Positions 1 through 12,087 are shown, counted from the first letter of the stretch. The stretch: 64,000 nt of DNA from Arabidopsis thaliana (GCF_000001735.4 NC_003070.9:12394001-12458000); one strand, 5' to 3'. Translations and numbers: made by a program. Notes: generated by a model not told the origin, from the sequence alone.

Positions 1-520
1 ATTTACTTATAAAACTATACATAATAAGCAACCAAGGTCATGCAACTTGACAACTTGTAGTGTTACAAAAGAATGTTTTCTATCAAGTTAGTATTAGAGC
101 TAATTATGACTTGATAGTATACGGAACGCGTAACTCAAATCTTGTCTGGTGGATAAGCTTTGATTGTAAGTCAAATTTAGTTCACTAGATTTTTCACAAA
201 GACAAAGCAAATTTTCACTAATACAAAATTTAAATTCGTACATGAAAAAGAGAAAAATAATTGAACTTTTATTAATTCTCTTGAACAAAGTGTAAATAGT
301 TAAGTGTTAAAGACTTTCATGCAAAATCTAGAGGTCGCGTATTTGAACACTTGGGAGGGGACTAATAAAAAATTCTGGTCTCTGGCCTGAGGAGATGTAC
401 GGGCGTAGGTCTAAACCTCTTAGTAATTCAAAAAAAGAAAAAAGAACTAATAAATATGAACTCAGCATGTGTTCATGGAAACATGTCGATCACTGTACTG
501 ACATGTGTTCATATGATCAG
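1..520. other. Left flank, likely intron or upstream of the ankyrin gene
   Basis: No convincing coding exon is visible. The small open frames here show no ankyrin signature. The sequence ends in an AG at 519-520 that fits as a splice acceptor for the ankyrin gene, so at least part of this stretch is probably intron, with the first exon(s) lying left of the window. Confidence 0.5.
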
Positions 521-2006
521 ATATCGCAAGGAGAATGCTAGAGAGGTTCCCAAAACTAGCTTGGAATGCCGATGGAGAATTGTCAACCCCATTGCATCAT
601 GCGTGCAACGCCAACAACCTCGAGATAACAAAAATGTTGCTAGAGATTGATGAAAGCCTTGCAGAGAGGGTCAACAAAGATGGTTTCACACCTTTGCATT
701 TGGCGGCCATGAAATGCTCAATTCCAATTCTGAAGGAGTTTTCGGATAAGGCTCCAAGATATTTCGACATACTAACACCAGCAAAAGAAACCGTCTTCCA
801 TCTAGCTGCGGAACACAAAAATATACTAGCGTTCTATTTCATGGCAGAGAGTCCCGATAGAAACAATCTTCTCCACCAGGTAGATAGATATGGCAACACT
901 GTACTACACACTGCGGTCATGTCCAGCTGCTATTCCGTGAGTTTTTTCTTGCACTCTTAATTTTCGTATAGAAGCTTAAAAAACATTTATGCTTTTCAAA
1001 TGTATTGAGGGGAGTGGACTAATCCGCTCCGTTCCATATGATCTTATCATTCAAAGCAGGGTAAATGATACATCATACATGGGACGTCATAGCCACCTTG
1101 TTTTAATCATTCAAAGCAGATATAATTAATCATTCATATTTTTCCTAATATTAATTAGTATTTTCCTAATTGAAATGTAATAATTCACAGGTGATAGTCA
1201 GCATCACTTATGAAACAACAATAGATCTCTCTGCCAAAAATAATAGAGGTTTGAAAGCGGTTGATCTTATCAACGTCGATGATGAAGATTATAGTAAAAT
1301 ATCCCGGTGGCTCAGGTTTGATGCAAAACAAATTCGAAGCCTTAGTGATCCTAATCATCAACAAGGGAACAAAAACATGGGAGTATTATCTGAGTATAAG
1401 AAGATGCAGATATTTGAAACGCCTTCAAAGAGGGAAAGTAAAATGCATGCAGAAGCATTGCTGAACGCAAGGAACACAATCACAATAGTTGCAGTTTTGA
1501 TTGCCTCGGTTGCCTTCACCTGCGGTATAAATCCTCCTGGTGGTGTCTATCAAGAAGGACCCTACAAAGGAAAATCAACTGCGGGAAGAACGTTGGCCTT
1601 CCAAGTGTTTTCTATAAGCAACAACATCGCATTGTTCACATCCCTTTGCATTGTAATCCTTCTTGTCAGCATTATACCTTACAGGACGAGACCACTCAAG
1701 AACTTCTTAAAACTAACACATAGGATACTTTGGGTGGCTGTGGCATCCATGGCACTCGCTTATGTTTCCGCAGCTTCCATAATCATACCGCATGTCGAAG
1801 GAAAAAGATGGTTGTTCACAACTGTTCTTTCTATCTCTACCTTGATGCTCGGAGGTCTGTTTGCGTTTATGACCTATAAAGTCATCAGACACTGGTTGAA
1901 GAAGATGACATTTAACCCAATGATGATTATTATGTCAGCGTTTACTTCTATATCCATAGGTGTTGACTGGCTAGCCGCTGGAAGTGACGGCTATTACTTC
2001 TACTGA
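521..2006 (+). CDS. Ankyrin repeat / PGG-domain membrane protein, 5'-partial (At1g34050-like)
   Basis: Two exons are visible. Exon 521-936 encodes ankyrin repeats (TPLHHAC, FTPLHLAA, GNTVLHTAV). Exon 1191-2006 encodes a linker and a PGG domain (LLNARNTITIVAVLIASVAF, NPPGGVYQEGPYKGKSTAG) followed by about four hydrophobic segments. The donor at 937 (GTGAGT) and the acceptor ending at 1190 (CACAG) join in phase 0. The frame is open upstream of the first ATG (535), through DIARR, to an AG at 519-520, so 521 is an internal acceptor and the true start is probably outside the window. About 410 residues are visible; the family usually has 500-600. Ankyrin-PGG proteins (ACD6 relatives) are plant membrane proteins, often linked to defence. 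Function here is inferred from family only. Confidence 0.85.
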
Positions 2007-2560
2007 CAAAGTGTTTTAAACATATGTTATACCTACATATCTAAGAAATACTTGGATCTTTTTTCAGTTTCTTGCTTGCAGTTTGTAATTAAGTGCACAC
2101 CGCTTTTTAATTTTCCCACAACTTTGCTTGTATATATCATTCTTGTTATCTCAAATCTAACTTTAAGAATACGAAATTTAAAGCAAGAATGCACACATGG
2201 TTTATTGGTTTACTCTGAAAATACATGAAAGTTATGTCCACTTTTAATTGCTGTTTTATTAAGATAAAACAATCGGAAATTACAACTTTTCTCTCTTTCC
2301 CGCTCGTTAGCTCTTTATTTTTCTATATTTAAGAGAGAGAGAGAAAAAAACACAGCAAGATAATTATAATTCAGAATAATTAAGAAAATATAAATCCTGG
2401 TCAAAATTAGAACTTTTGCTAAACCGAACCGAAATGAAAGATTCTGATAGAAATTGAAATAATTACAAGCCCACGAAATTTACAAAAAGCTTTACAAAAT
2501 CAGAAATACGTATTGAGGTTTTATAGAATTGGACTAAGCGCTAGGCTTTAACAAAGAGGC

Positions 2561-4299
2561 CTAAATATACATAAAGTTTTCAGAAGGAACATCTTCCTCA
2601 TGGTAAACTAACTTCTTCAACATAGCAATAAGCTGATCAAAGTCATCTTGTGATCTGATGAGACTCAATCGCACAAACCTTTCTTCTGATCCAAACACAT
2701 TGCCATTGCGTCCTGTTATCTTCGCCGCTCTGAAAATCTCATAGCAGTTTGTGTCTTCTGGTCTCTCACACTTCACCCATGCATAAGCTTTCAAATGAAA
2801 ACCAACACACATACTTATAAGTACCAAACCAAAACAAAAGTCTCACTTTCTTGCATTAGTTAGAAGAGAAACTTACAAGGAGTAAACTCTCTAACTTTCT
2901 TGAAATAGTTGCAGTACTCAGGTTTGATTGTCTGGAGCGAGAAACGCGTGGACATGGAGAAGATCTTGTTCAGTGTCTCCCATCTTTTCTTCACAGTTCC
3001 ATAACCAAAACTGAATATCTCATTGCCTCCATCACCAACTACTACTTTGAGCAACTGAAGAACATGAAGCTGTGTTTCTTTAGAAACTCCCATACTAGTT
3101 AAACGTATAAATCTATCCATTTTTTCATAAATAGCTTTGTCCTTTACCAATCCCCACCTGCATCAAGAAAAACTTGTGAGCTGTTGTGACCAAACCAGAA
3201 CATTGTTTTTAGAGTACTAGGAGGGTAAAAGTAAATCAGTCACCCGAATCTTGAACCAGCATGACCTGTAGTCTTGGAGAGACTAAACAGGCTCAAATCT
3301 TCATCAACTGGATGTGTAATAGGTGAGAAATGAGGCCAGTAATAAGCATAATCATGAAGTGTTTTCACATTAGGACCATCAAGAACCGCTCTTTTCAATT
3401 TCCCATCTGGATTATTCGGAGATGTCACCACCTCTATAACTTGTGTGATATTATCATTGCGTCCGCTCTGCTTCCACGCAGACGCATTTCCTTCAAACTT
3501 GAGATGTGCTGAATCAAAAAACTCTGCTTGGTCCTTGTACATCTGCGCATACAGACTGATCAGACTCAAACATTCGATAATTTTTTACTAATCAGCAGAG
3601 GTGATGGCCGGCTTACTTACAGCATAGTATGGAATAGAAGTCAGAAGTCTTGCAGGTGATGATACTGATGAGTTTGTCAAAGACAAGGCATGAACAGCTG
3701 CTGCAAGCAATTGTGTGGTACCAGATCCAAAGATTACGAATCTGTTATCTGTAACTGCATTTCCCACTACACTATGAAGTTTTCTAATGACCTTCTCGAG
3801 CTCTCGAGACACATATGTCCCATCTTCGTATATATAACTCATCCTGTGCCATCCCGAGACCAAAATCGCGCTTCTCTCTGCTTGTCGCATCCAGAAAGGC
3901 TCCAAGAACAAAGGGTCTCCTCTTCAGAATCCACAAAAGCAAAAAAATAACAGTTTTATTCAAAGTTTACAGATTGGTTTGGTCATAATGATCAAGATGA
4001 AAAGTTGTTGCATACGAGTTAGCATCGACAGGACAATCTTTGAGAAGAACGGAGCAATCTTTTCCTATGTAGCAATTGTTGCACTCACAAGGAGGTTTCT
4101 GGCCGTCAAGGACACCAAGACCATCCACAAAAGCTCTGCCGTGGCCTGAGCATGAAAAAGAGGCTACAGTTTCTGCTTCCGCTGCAGCTCTGTTGGTCCA
4201 CGTTGGATTCCATGTGGTTGAACTATAATAAAGAATATGAATGGTGAATACGAGATTCAAGATGATTGATACTATAAGAAGTAGCTTCTTCTGCATCAT
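2561..4299 (-). CDS. TAR4: Alliinase / tryptophan-aminotransferase-related protein, TAR4-like
   Basis: Five exons join in frame: 4299-4016, 3921-3621, 3542-3244, 3157-2877 and 2787-2561, giving 463 aa. An N-terminal hydrophobic anchor (LLLIVSIILNLVFTIHIL) precedes a cysteine-rich EGF-like alliinase segment (CSGHGRAFVDG, CECNNCYIGKDC) and the PLP-dependent alliinase domain (GDPLFLEPFW, SPNNPDG). The Schiff-base lysine is probably in SLSKTTGHAGSRFG, near residue 285. Family members are fold-type I aminotransferases. TAA1/TAR2 convert tryptophan to indole-3-pyruvate for auxin synthesis; TAR3/TAR4 keep the EGF-like part of true alliinases and their substrate is less clear. The predicted anchor suggests a secretory-pathway location. 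All splice sites are GT-AG and no lesion is seen. Confidence 0.92.
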
Positions 4300-4716
4300 C
4301 TTTACTTAAAACCTGCAAAAAAAATTCAGCTTCAACTTTTTGTTTGTATAAAAGGTGGGGATCAATTACAAAGGAATCAAAACAATTGTTAAATGATTCA
4401 AATATATATATTCAAGAAATTGAGAGATTAAGACTTTGATAGTGACGATGACATAGTTTATTACGCAACCTTATAACGTCCACATAAAGTTTAAGTTTCA
4501 GTAACTATCCAGTGATAGATTCAACTTAAAAAACAATTTAAATGTAGAAGTTGATTAACAAAAGAGAATGACATTTTTTCTAGGAGAAAAAGAAAGAGAA
4601 TCAAGCAAAAGATACGTAAAGAATCTAAATACTTCATCTTCAACAAAACATCAAGAGACAAGAATGATGTAGACAACACAGATAGAATCTAACTGTTTAA
4701 GATAGAATCTAACTGT

Positions 4717-7036
4717 TTAAGCATTGTGACTCTTTTGGCTTCTCTCTGAAAGAATCTGCTTTGTCTTTTCCAAAACACCAAAGAAAATTGAACCTCCAAT
4801 ACCTATCCACAATACCCTTGGACCCATTCCCTGTAATACAGTGTCTCAAGTTTGTCAACAACTTTGCACAAACATGAGAAACTGTGTATTCCTAAAAGAG
4901 AATTGTAAGAGCAGAAATTTGGTTCACCTTCCACAAAGCTGATGAACCTTCTTCTCTTATTATCGTCTTAATGCAATCCGAAACTCCTTTATACTGAGTT
5001 CCTGAGCCCTGCCAAATTTCAAAATGAAAAGTCGGTAATATATTACTGGAGCTTCTATTCTCCTATGAAATGAATCCAAGAATAACAATTCTCTTTCAGT
5101 ATTTTGTGTATTTATCGTTTTGACATACCTGAACCATTAATCTGGTTTTGATAACATCAAGAGGAGTGGTCAAAACTCCAGTGACAGCACCAGCAAAAGC
5201 ACCAATCATCGCATTCTCTGGATCATTTAGATCTCTTCTTGCCTGTTCTAAACAAATGGATATCACACTGTCATTTGCCTGCAAAATCGGATGTTCTGTT
5301 ACTTATCATTGTAGCAACAAAAACTTACAGCCAACTTGTATCCAATTCGTAATTGCTCATAAACACAAAACTGGAGCGCGTCAAAAGGCAAATCTCGCAA
5401 TAAGAAGGATCCATAACCCTGCATGTTTAGGAACATATTACATTACATGGAGCTTTTGTTGTCTGTTCATCTTAACCTCAAGGTGTGCCTGCTACAAATA
5501 AAATAGTAAAACACTAAAACCATAAATCAAGAAGTAACAGGTATACCGCATACATGCCTCCAAAGCCCTCCTTGGCTATAATAAGGCGAACAGCGTCAGG
5601 GGCCGAAACAAATTGACCAGTCTGCATCCGCTGTTTCACAACCTGTTGAAGTTTCCATTAGCCTACACAAGTTTATAGCCAACACACAAGAATAAACAAA
5701 GAAACAAGAAGGAAGAGACTTACTTCTGTTGGTACCCGAACAATAGATGAAACAGCACCTCCTAACGCACCTGCAGCCTAATTGAGCTTATATAACTCGC
5801 TAAGACATATATACTTTCTAACAGAGCATAACTAGATTCTAAGGGCCTCTGTCTCAAATGAGTAAGTCTTAAAACAAAATGGTAGCAAGACTAATATATA
5901 CAGGTCAAGCAGGTCAAGAAGACATTCATCTTTCTCCAGCAGATAAACTAACACTTAAATTAGATTCAGGATAGTTTTAAGATAATACATACCAAATGTG
6001 CAACCGCACTAAGATTATCTGGTAAAACCTTTAGCAGCTTCTGTTTGGTTGGTTCATATACACCAAAAAATAGAGCCGAAGCACTACACATGAAGAAAAA
6101 CATTGTTCATTTGAAGCAAAGAGTCACAGGTTTTCAAGTTGATTGCATATATTTTTCCTTCTTTCATTCTGACTACATACTTACGGTAAGACACCGACAA
6201 GATTTCCACCAAGACCAGAGTATAATCCCTTCCATATTATCTTTCCACCATCCCGAGCTACCTAACCATGTCAAACCACTATAGTTAGCCATTGTAAGTC
6301 AAGCATTGGTCATAGTCTGACTCTCATTACAATAATAATAAAAAAGAGCTTATGTTGGATGATAACACACAAATTGGTTTGAGGAGAAACTACCTGTATT
6401 CGAGTTTTGATTGTATCAATTGGATACAAAGCAGCTTCCACCACAACACCAGCTAACCCTCCTGTTATCAGAGACTCTGCAAAACAACATCTAATGAACT
6501 TTAAAAACAAAGATCGGATCTTTCAATAACAAAAGCACATGAAAATCTGTTTGCAACCATACCATAAAGGACACGCAAGAAATGGCATGGATCATCTTGC
6601 TTAACACAGATTGCAGCACAACTATTGATCTGGTTCTTGATAGGATCATTGATACTCTTGAATGCTAAAGCATCTACAAGTAACATACACATAACCAATC
6701 CACACAAAAACGTACATTTAGTCAATTTTTCAATCTTTCTCTAATGGAAGAACAAAAGGCATAAAAAATCAAACCTTTCTAACACTAAACGCTACTAAAT
6801 TCAATTTTAGAGGTGGGAAATTTGTTACCAGGCATTGCTGTCTGAGATCGATCTATGCTACTGGAAACAATGTCACTATCCATCTAAAACCATTTAAGAA
6901 ACAAAAGGTTAAAATTAAGCTGAAGAAGAAGATTTATTCAGGAGCAGATAATAAAGAACCATACGTGAGAAGACGAAGATCTAACCAAGGTAGAGAGACT
7001 GAGAGAGCAACAGAAGCCAGAGAGAGCTTTCGTCAT
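4717..7036 (-). CDS. SAMC2: S-adenosylmethionine carrier 2 (mitochondrial carrier family)
   Basis: Twelve exons: 7036-6965, 6883-6829, 6673-6563, 6476-6394, 6261-6185, 6083-5993, 5777-5724, 5642-5547, 5418-5329, 5242-5129, 5008-4928 and 4830-4717. They total 1038 nt (345 aa) and every junction keeps the frame. The N-terminus (MTKALSGFCCSLSLSTLVRS) is Ser/Leu/Arg-rich with few acidic residues, like a plastid or mitochondrial transit peptide. The body has the three carrier repeats with signature motifs YPIDTIKTR, VPTEVVKQR and TPLDVIKTR. SAM carriers exchange cytosolic SAM for organellar SAH. An in-frame ATG at the start of exon 2 (6883) could give a form without the transit peptide. A 19-nt direct duplication (gatagaatctaactgttta) sits at the stop codon, 4681-4720. 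Confidence in the family is very high; the paralogue name comes from length and position. Confidence 0.93.
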
Positions 7037-7790
7037 AAACCCTTCTCTAAAAGGCAAAAATATTACTATTCAAACCGAACCGAAATCACCAATTCCCGGT
7101 TTGGATGAATATTAAAATAAATTAATACAAACCGGGAATTGGTTACGATTAGAATTGTAAAAATAGATTGTAGTTGATCTAAACCAATCCAACTTACGAA
7201 CCTAGTGAATTGGAAATTTGGGTAGGAATATTTTTACCCGAATAATCTAACTCAGAAAAACACAACCTCAACCCAAAAAAAAATAGAAATACCTTGAAAA
7301 CAAATATAAACTGACTAAACTTCAAATATAACGAGTAAAACTTGAAAATAGATAATATCCATAAACTATTCGAAAAAATGGCAAAACAAAATCAACAATC
7401 GCAATTCTAAAAATTGGTATAATCAGTAATTGATTTTCTAAATCTGAGTATGGATAATTTTGTCAAAACTACAAGAAAATCAGATAAAAAAAATGGTATC
7501 AGATACATAATGGATTCTATATTCCAATTAGTGTTTGTAATTGTCGTAATTACTTATGTATCCTTTCGATTTAGGGTTTAAGCTATAATAAGACATGCAC
7601 CTAAAATTTTGGCTGAGATTAATAACACTTAGTTCATAGATACGAGTTTAATTCAAAATTCATCCAGACACTGAATCAAAATTGCCTCCGTTCAACTGTT
7701 CATTTCTTAAGAATTCAGAATGTTTAGGAAAGCAGAGAGCTTCTGTCATACCTTCCTACAGAAATCACAACAATTGCATAGACAGAGAAA
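7037..7790. other. Intergenic, between SAMC2 5' end and choline kinase remnant
   Basis: This is AT-rich sequence containing the presumed SAMC2 promoter (the gene reads leftward from 7036). The string accgggaattgg near 7131 is an inverted copy of ccaattcccggt near 7090, so a small hairpin of about 14-bp arms is possible. No coding signal was found. Confidence 0.4.
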
Positions 7791-7794
7791 ACAA

Positions 7795-8042
7795 CTGTTG
7801 GGTTTGATCCCTATTTCATCACCAGACAGTCTAAAGACAGTATTTCAAACTCTGTCCGGTAAATGGGAGATGTAGTTGAAGATCTTGAGTGTCTTCAAGT
7901 GTTGAAAGGTGCAATGACTAACAAAGTTTTTATGGTTACTTGGCCTATAAAGGATAACAATTTTTTTTTTTATAAAAGAAAAGGATAACAATTTTGATCA
8001 CAAGAAGCTTCTTGTTCGTGTTTATGGCAAAGGAGTTGGTGA
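7795..8042 (+). pseudogene. Choline/ethanolamine kinase pseudogene, 5' remnant
   Basis: Reading from 7795, the frame gives LIPISSPDSLKTVFQTLSGKW, which resembles the N-terminus of plant choline kinases. No ATG precedes it. One base appears to be missing near 7867: after TGG the reading frame must shift to recover VVEDLECLQVLKGAMTNKVF. Continuing, AMTNKVFMVTWPIKDN is interrupted by a partial duplication with a T-run (aaggataacaat occurs at 7950 and again at 7981). The frame then resumes as FDHKKLLVRVYGKGVG and stops at 8042, where retroelement A begins. The matching continuation starts at 21541. Choline kinases phosphorylate choline for phosphatidylcholine synthesis; this copy looks non-functional. 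Confidence 0.88.
8038..8042. repeat. Target-site duplication GGTGA, left copy (element A)
   Basis: GGTGA at 8038-8042 directly precedes the left LTR and recurs at 21541-21545 directly after the right LTR. Removing the element and one copy restores the choline-kinase reading G-D-L-L-F-N. A 5-bp duplication is typical of Copia integrases. Confidence 0.9.
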
Positions 8043-8215
8043 TATTAGGAGATAGAATATTCTTATATTCTTCTCAATATTCTTCTTGTTATAAGTTTAG
8101 ATATTATGCGATTGTATCTAGAATATAGGAGATCTCTCAACTATTGTAACTGAAATGTGTATATATTGAATCGAATGCAAAGCTACTCCTCAAGGGAGAT
8201 TTTCACAATCTAACA
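8043..8215 (+). repeat. Left LTR of element A
   Basis: 173 bp, starting TATTAGGAGATA and ending CAATCTAACA. It matches the right LTR except for about 3 substitutions and a 39-bp AT-rich segment (about 8055-8093) absent from the right copy. The termini are TA...CA rather than the usual TG...CA. Confidence 0.9.
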
Positions 8216-8228
8216 TGATATCAGAGCA
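8216..8228 (+). other. Primer binding site of element A
   Basis: TGATATCAGAGCA starts at the base after the left LTR. It resembles the complement of the initiator tRNA-Met 3' end (TGGTATCAGAGC) with one mismatch, the usual primer for plant Copia elements. Confidence 0.8.
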
Positions 8229-8282
8229 TAGCTCTCTTTAATCGCTTCTCTCTTCTTTTTCTTCTTTCTTTTTCTCTCAAAA

Positions 8283-9209
8283 ATGGTTGTTGTCATGAAC
8301 CCAGAACAGATCTATGGTGTCTCTAACATCAAGTCTCACATTCCGGTGATGCTTGACATTGAAGAAAGCAACTATGATGCGTGGAGAGAACTCTTTCTCA
8401 CCCATTGCCTATCCTTTGATGTTATGGGACATATTGATGGCACGCTCCTTCCTACTAATGCCAACGATGTCAATTGGCAAAAACGTGACGGGATCGTGAA
8501 GCTTTCGCTTTACGGAACCTTAACCCCCAAACAGTTTCAAGGTTCCTTCGTCACTAGCTCAACATCTCGAGACATCTGGCTCCGGATCAAGAATCAATTC
8601 CGAAACAACAAAGATGCTAGGGCGTTGCGTCTTGACAGTGAGCTTCGAACCAAGGACATCGGTGACATGAGGGTAGCTGACTATTATCGTAAGATGAAGA
8701 AACTTGCTGACTCTCTCAGAAATGTCGATGTTCCTGTCACAGATCGAAATCTTGTGATGTACGTTTTGAACGGGTTAAACCCAAAGTTTGACAACATCAT
8801 AAATGTCATCAAACACCGTCAGCCGTTTCCAAGCTTTGATGATGCGGCTACAATGTTGCAGGAAGAGGAGGATCGTCTGAAGAGGGCGATCAAACCAAAC
8901 CCGACTCATGTGGATCATTCTTCTTCATCCACCGTTCTTGCTTGCTCAGAGGCGCCTCCTGTCACTAACTTCCAAAGATCAGGCGGTAATCAGATGGGTT
9001 ACAGAGGTCGTGGAAGAGGCAACAACATATTTCGAGGCAGAGGAGGTCGTTTCTCATACTACAACATGCCGACTTTCAACTCATGGAACAGACCCCCGTT
9101 CTATCAAAACTCGTATCAGATGTGGAATCATCCTTGGGGTTATCCTCCGTATGTCAATACCAATGGTGGTAATGGACTGGGACTTCTCGGACCGCGACCT
9201 GCCTACTAA
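8283..9209 (+). CDS. Copia gag polyprotein fragment (element A; At1g34070-like)
   Basis: Uninterrupted 308-aa frame. The first half is a UBN2-type Copia gag (LDIEESNYDAWRELFLTHC, GTLTPKQFQGSFVTSSTSRD, ADYYRKMKKLADSLRNVD, VLNGLNPKFDNIINVIKH). The C-terminus is Gly/Arg-rich (YRGRGRGNNIFRGRGGRFSYY), then Asn/Tyr/Trp-rich. No zinc knuckle is seen. The frame ends at TAA 9207-9209, just before the junction with the Gypsy fragment. In the duplicate copy at 11917-12087 the same stretch also reads to TAA, so the stop may be native. Gag packages element RNA; the element is not autonomous here. Confidence 0.9.
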   Translation: MVVVMNPEQIYGVSNIKSHIPVMLDIEESNYDAWRELFLTHCLSFDVMGHIDGTLLPTNANDVNWQKRDGIVKLSLYGTLTPKQFQGSFVTSSTSRDIWLRIKNQFRNNKDARALRLDSELRTKDIGDMRVADYYRKMKKLADSLRNVDVPVTDRNLVMYVLNGLNPKFDNIINVIKHRQPFPSFDDAATMLQEEEDRLKRAIKPNPTHVDHSSSSTVLACSEAPPVTNFQRSGGNQMGYRGRGRGNNIFRGRGGRFSYYNMPTFNSWNRPPFYQNSYQMWNHPWGYPPYVNTNGGNGLGLLGPRPAY

Positions 9210-9213
9210 CCTC
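9043..9213 (+). repeat. 171-bp direct repeat flanking the Gypsy fragment, left copy
   Basis: Positions 9043-9213 (gaggtcgtttctcatact ... cctactaacctc) are nearly identical to 11917-12087, with about 4 base differences. Both copies are element A gag sequence, so the Gypsy fragment sits between two copies of the same 171 bp. This is far longer than a normal 4-6 bp retrotransposon target duplication. Confidence 0.92.
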
Positions 9214-11916
9214 GGCCCCCAAAGTGGACTGGGACTTCTCGGCTCGCAACTAGCTGTGAATCGCAGTGAGCCTGAAGGTCCCGCACCCCACTCCAATGGC
9301 AAGGCGAAGTCCTGCTAACAGCGACTCATATTCCGCTTCGTTGTTGGAGGCGTTGAAAGCGAGCCGGAAAGATTATTTGAGGATTTTGCCTGTAGGTGAC
9401 TTGAGGCGAACTCCGGCTCTGGAACCTTATTTTGACGAAGCACTATCAACATGAAGTATTCAGGGTTGACTTGGGACATCGGACTCGGTAGTAGCAAGAG
9501 GGAGTTTGATTAGAAAATCCGCGAGAACTTGAGACTTTAAGCTTGTTCGTGCATGGAACATATCATCGATGTATACTTCCATGGTTTTACCGAGGAAATC
9601 CTTGAACATTCTGTTTACTAGGCGCTGATAGGTTGCACCCCATTTTTTAGTCCGAAGGGCATGACCTTGTAACAGTATGTTCCTCGTTCCGTAATGAAAG
9701 AAGTCTTTTCCTGATCTTCCAGATTCATCAAGATTTGATTGTATCCAGAGAATGCGTCCATGAAAGATAACATTTCGTGCCCCGTACTGGATTCCACAAG
9801 TCGATCGATGTGGGGAAGTGGAAAAAAATCTTTTGGACATGCCTTGTTGAGGTCGGTGAAGTCCACACAGACACGCCACTTGCCATTCTTTTTCTTAACC
9901 ACCACAGGATTTGCAAGCCACTCTGGGTACTTTACTTCGCGGATTAGACCTGCTTTGAGGAGTCTAACGACTTCGGCATTTACTGCTTCTGCACGATCCG
10001 GACCGAGTTTTCGACGCTTTTGCTTGACCGGTTTGAGGGTTGGGTCAACATTTAAATCGTGCGAAATGACTTCCGTACTGATCCCAGTCATTTCTCCAAC
10101 GGTCCAGGCGAAGGTTTCCTTGTTTTCCTTGAGAAAGTGAATGAGTTTATTTCAGAAACTTTCACCAAGATTAGCCCCGATGCCAACAAGCTGATCCGGG
10201 TGCTCTTCATTTATCACCACTCTTTCTACGAGGTCATTTCCTACTTTTTTGAATGGATTCGGAGCGGCCTCGAGATGTGGTTGCTATTTAATTTTGAGCT
10301 TGTGTCTGGTCATATAGCACATTCTGATGTACGCTGACTCCCTAAAATTTGTTTCACTCTGGTAGGAAGTGGAAACTTGACGCATTGATGATAAGTTGAC
10401 GGGACTGCTTTCATCTCGTAGAGCCAAGGTGTTCCGAGTATGATATTGTACGCAGCAGGTCGATCAAAGACGGTGAACTCGATCATTTTCACGACTCCTT
10501 GAGCAGTGACGGGAAGCGTAATTGTACCAAGTGACATTGAAGTCTCGATGGTGAAGGAGACAAGAGGACTCGGAGCTCCTTTGATATCTTTCTTAGAAAT
10601 CCCCATACGTACGAGAGTATCAAGAAAAATTAGGTCGACTGAACTTCCTGTATCAATGAGGATTCTTTGCACTTCGCAGTTCCCCACATCGAGAGAAATT
10701 ACGAGAGCGTCATCGTCAGGTTTATCCTAGTGGCAGGTCTCTTCCTCAGAAAAGGAAATCTCGGGCCATTCAGCTTGATTGGTTTTAGGCTTTTTTGCCA
10801 CCGGAGTGACTACTTTCCCTTCGTGGTGCTTGATGACGCTGATAGAATCTTGAAAGAGTTTGGATCCTCCCATAATCACTTTGACCATCTTCTTCGGTCC
10901 CTTTGGAGCTACAAGAGCTGGGTCGCTTTTTTGCTTCTTGTTGGGAGGTGAATTTTTCTCGGAATCTAACACGTCGTACGCTGTCTGGGCCAGCTCGATT
11001 GTTGTGACGTCAATGTAAGGAATCTCTCCCGAGACATACTTTGCAGCTAACAGCCTCCCCAAAGCCTTGCAATCCTTAGTGGCATGACCGTTCATTTTAT
11101 GAATTTCACAATACGCGTCTGGATCTCGGACCCACTTGTTGCTCGAGAAAGCTCCATTCTTGCCTTTTGGGGAGAAGGGAGGTTTTGACGGAGATGCTTT
11201 TGGGGAAGTTTTGGGCAGCTCCTTCTCTACTTAGAAAGTTCCTTCTGCTCGTTTTTTGGAGCTCGGCAGGTTTTTTCGAAGTGGCTGGCGGAGAAGCTTT
11301 TGGTGCAACATTAAACTTTTTGGCCAAAAAAGCTCGCTCCAGTTCGTTACTCCATGAAGAGCGTCTTGAATCGATTCAGGTCGGTTTACTGTTAGAGATT
11401 CACGGAAACGCGACTCATGCCACAAACCATTCTTGAGGGCGGATTGAGCTGCTGAATCAGATAAGCCGGGTACTTGAACCATGATCTCTTTGAAGGCAGT
11501 ATTATAAGTCCGAAGTGGCTCATCTGCTGCTTGAGAGAGATTCCAAAGCTGGGCCTCAGTGACGTCGCTTTTGATGAAGTACTCGTATTGCTTGATGAAG
11601 GCAGTGGAGAGTTGTTTGAAATTGTCGATTGAACCCTCCTCCAACTAGGTGAACCAGATAAGAGCGAGACCTGACAAATTTTCCGAGAATAACTTGCAAA
11701 GCCCTGCATCTTCTTCAAGTGGCTCGAGAGGGACCCGTCCTGCGATGACCTGGAAAGAAGTCAGATATTCTTTGGGATCTCCCTTACCATTGTAACCAGG
11801 AAGCTTGAAATCTTGAAACTCTCGAATACGAAGTTTCGAGATTCTCAGAGTGAACGGTGTTCTCCTTGTTGCTTCAATAATCTTTTCCACTTTGGGGGCC
11901 GAGGTGGTGGCCTGAT
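9214..11916 (-). mobile_element. Truncated Ty3/Gypsy (Tat/Athila-like) fragment, antisense inside element A
   Basis: Reading the minus strand from right to left the order is: gag (about 11900-11240: [39 protein letters not shown]), a linker with possible gag/protease pieces, aspartic protease near 10680 ([20 protein letters not shown]), reverse transcriptase (about 9990-9560: VCVDFTDLNKACPKD, FMDAFSGYNQI, YIDDM), and RNase H traces near 9350-9250 (AFNASNNEAEYESLLAGLRL). Gag and RT are each broken by stops or frame changes (stop at 11644-11646 in gag; frame change near 9645). RT is shortened after YIDDM, jumping to SLKSQVLADFL. No Gypsy LTRs and no integrase are seen, so this is an internal fragment. 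Confidence 0.88.
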
Positions 11917-12087
11917 GAGGTCGTTTCTCATACTACAACAGGCCGACTTTCAACTCATGGAACAGACCCCCGTTCTATCAAAACCCGTATCAGATGTGGA
12001 ATCATCCTTGGAGTTATCCTCCGTATGTCAATACCAATGGTGGTAATGGATTGGGACTTCTCGGACCGCGACCTGCCTACTAACCTC
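11917..12087 (+). repeat. 171-bp direct repeat flanking the Gypsy fragment, right copy
   Basis: This copies 9043-9213. After it the sequence carries on as element A (aacaattcaacaaccg...), so this copy is the one continuous with downstream element A sequence, and the left copy is continuous with gag. Confidence 0.92.

Noticed and set aside
100-288. Minus-strand open frame of 62 codons at the left edge
   Set aside because: No motif or signal, low complexity; lies in sequence interpreted as intron or upstream DNA.
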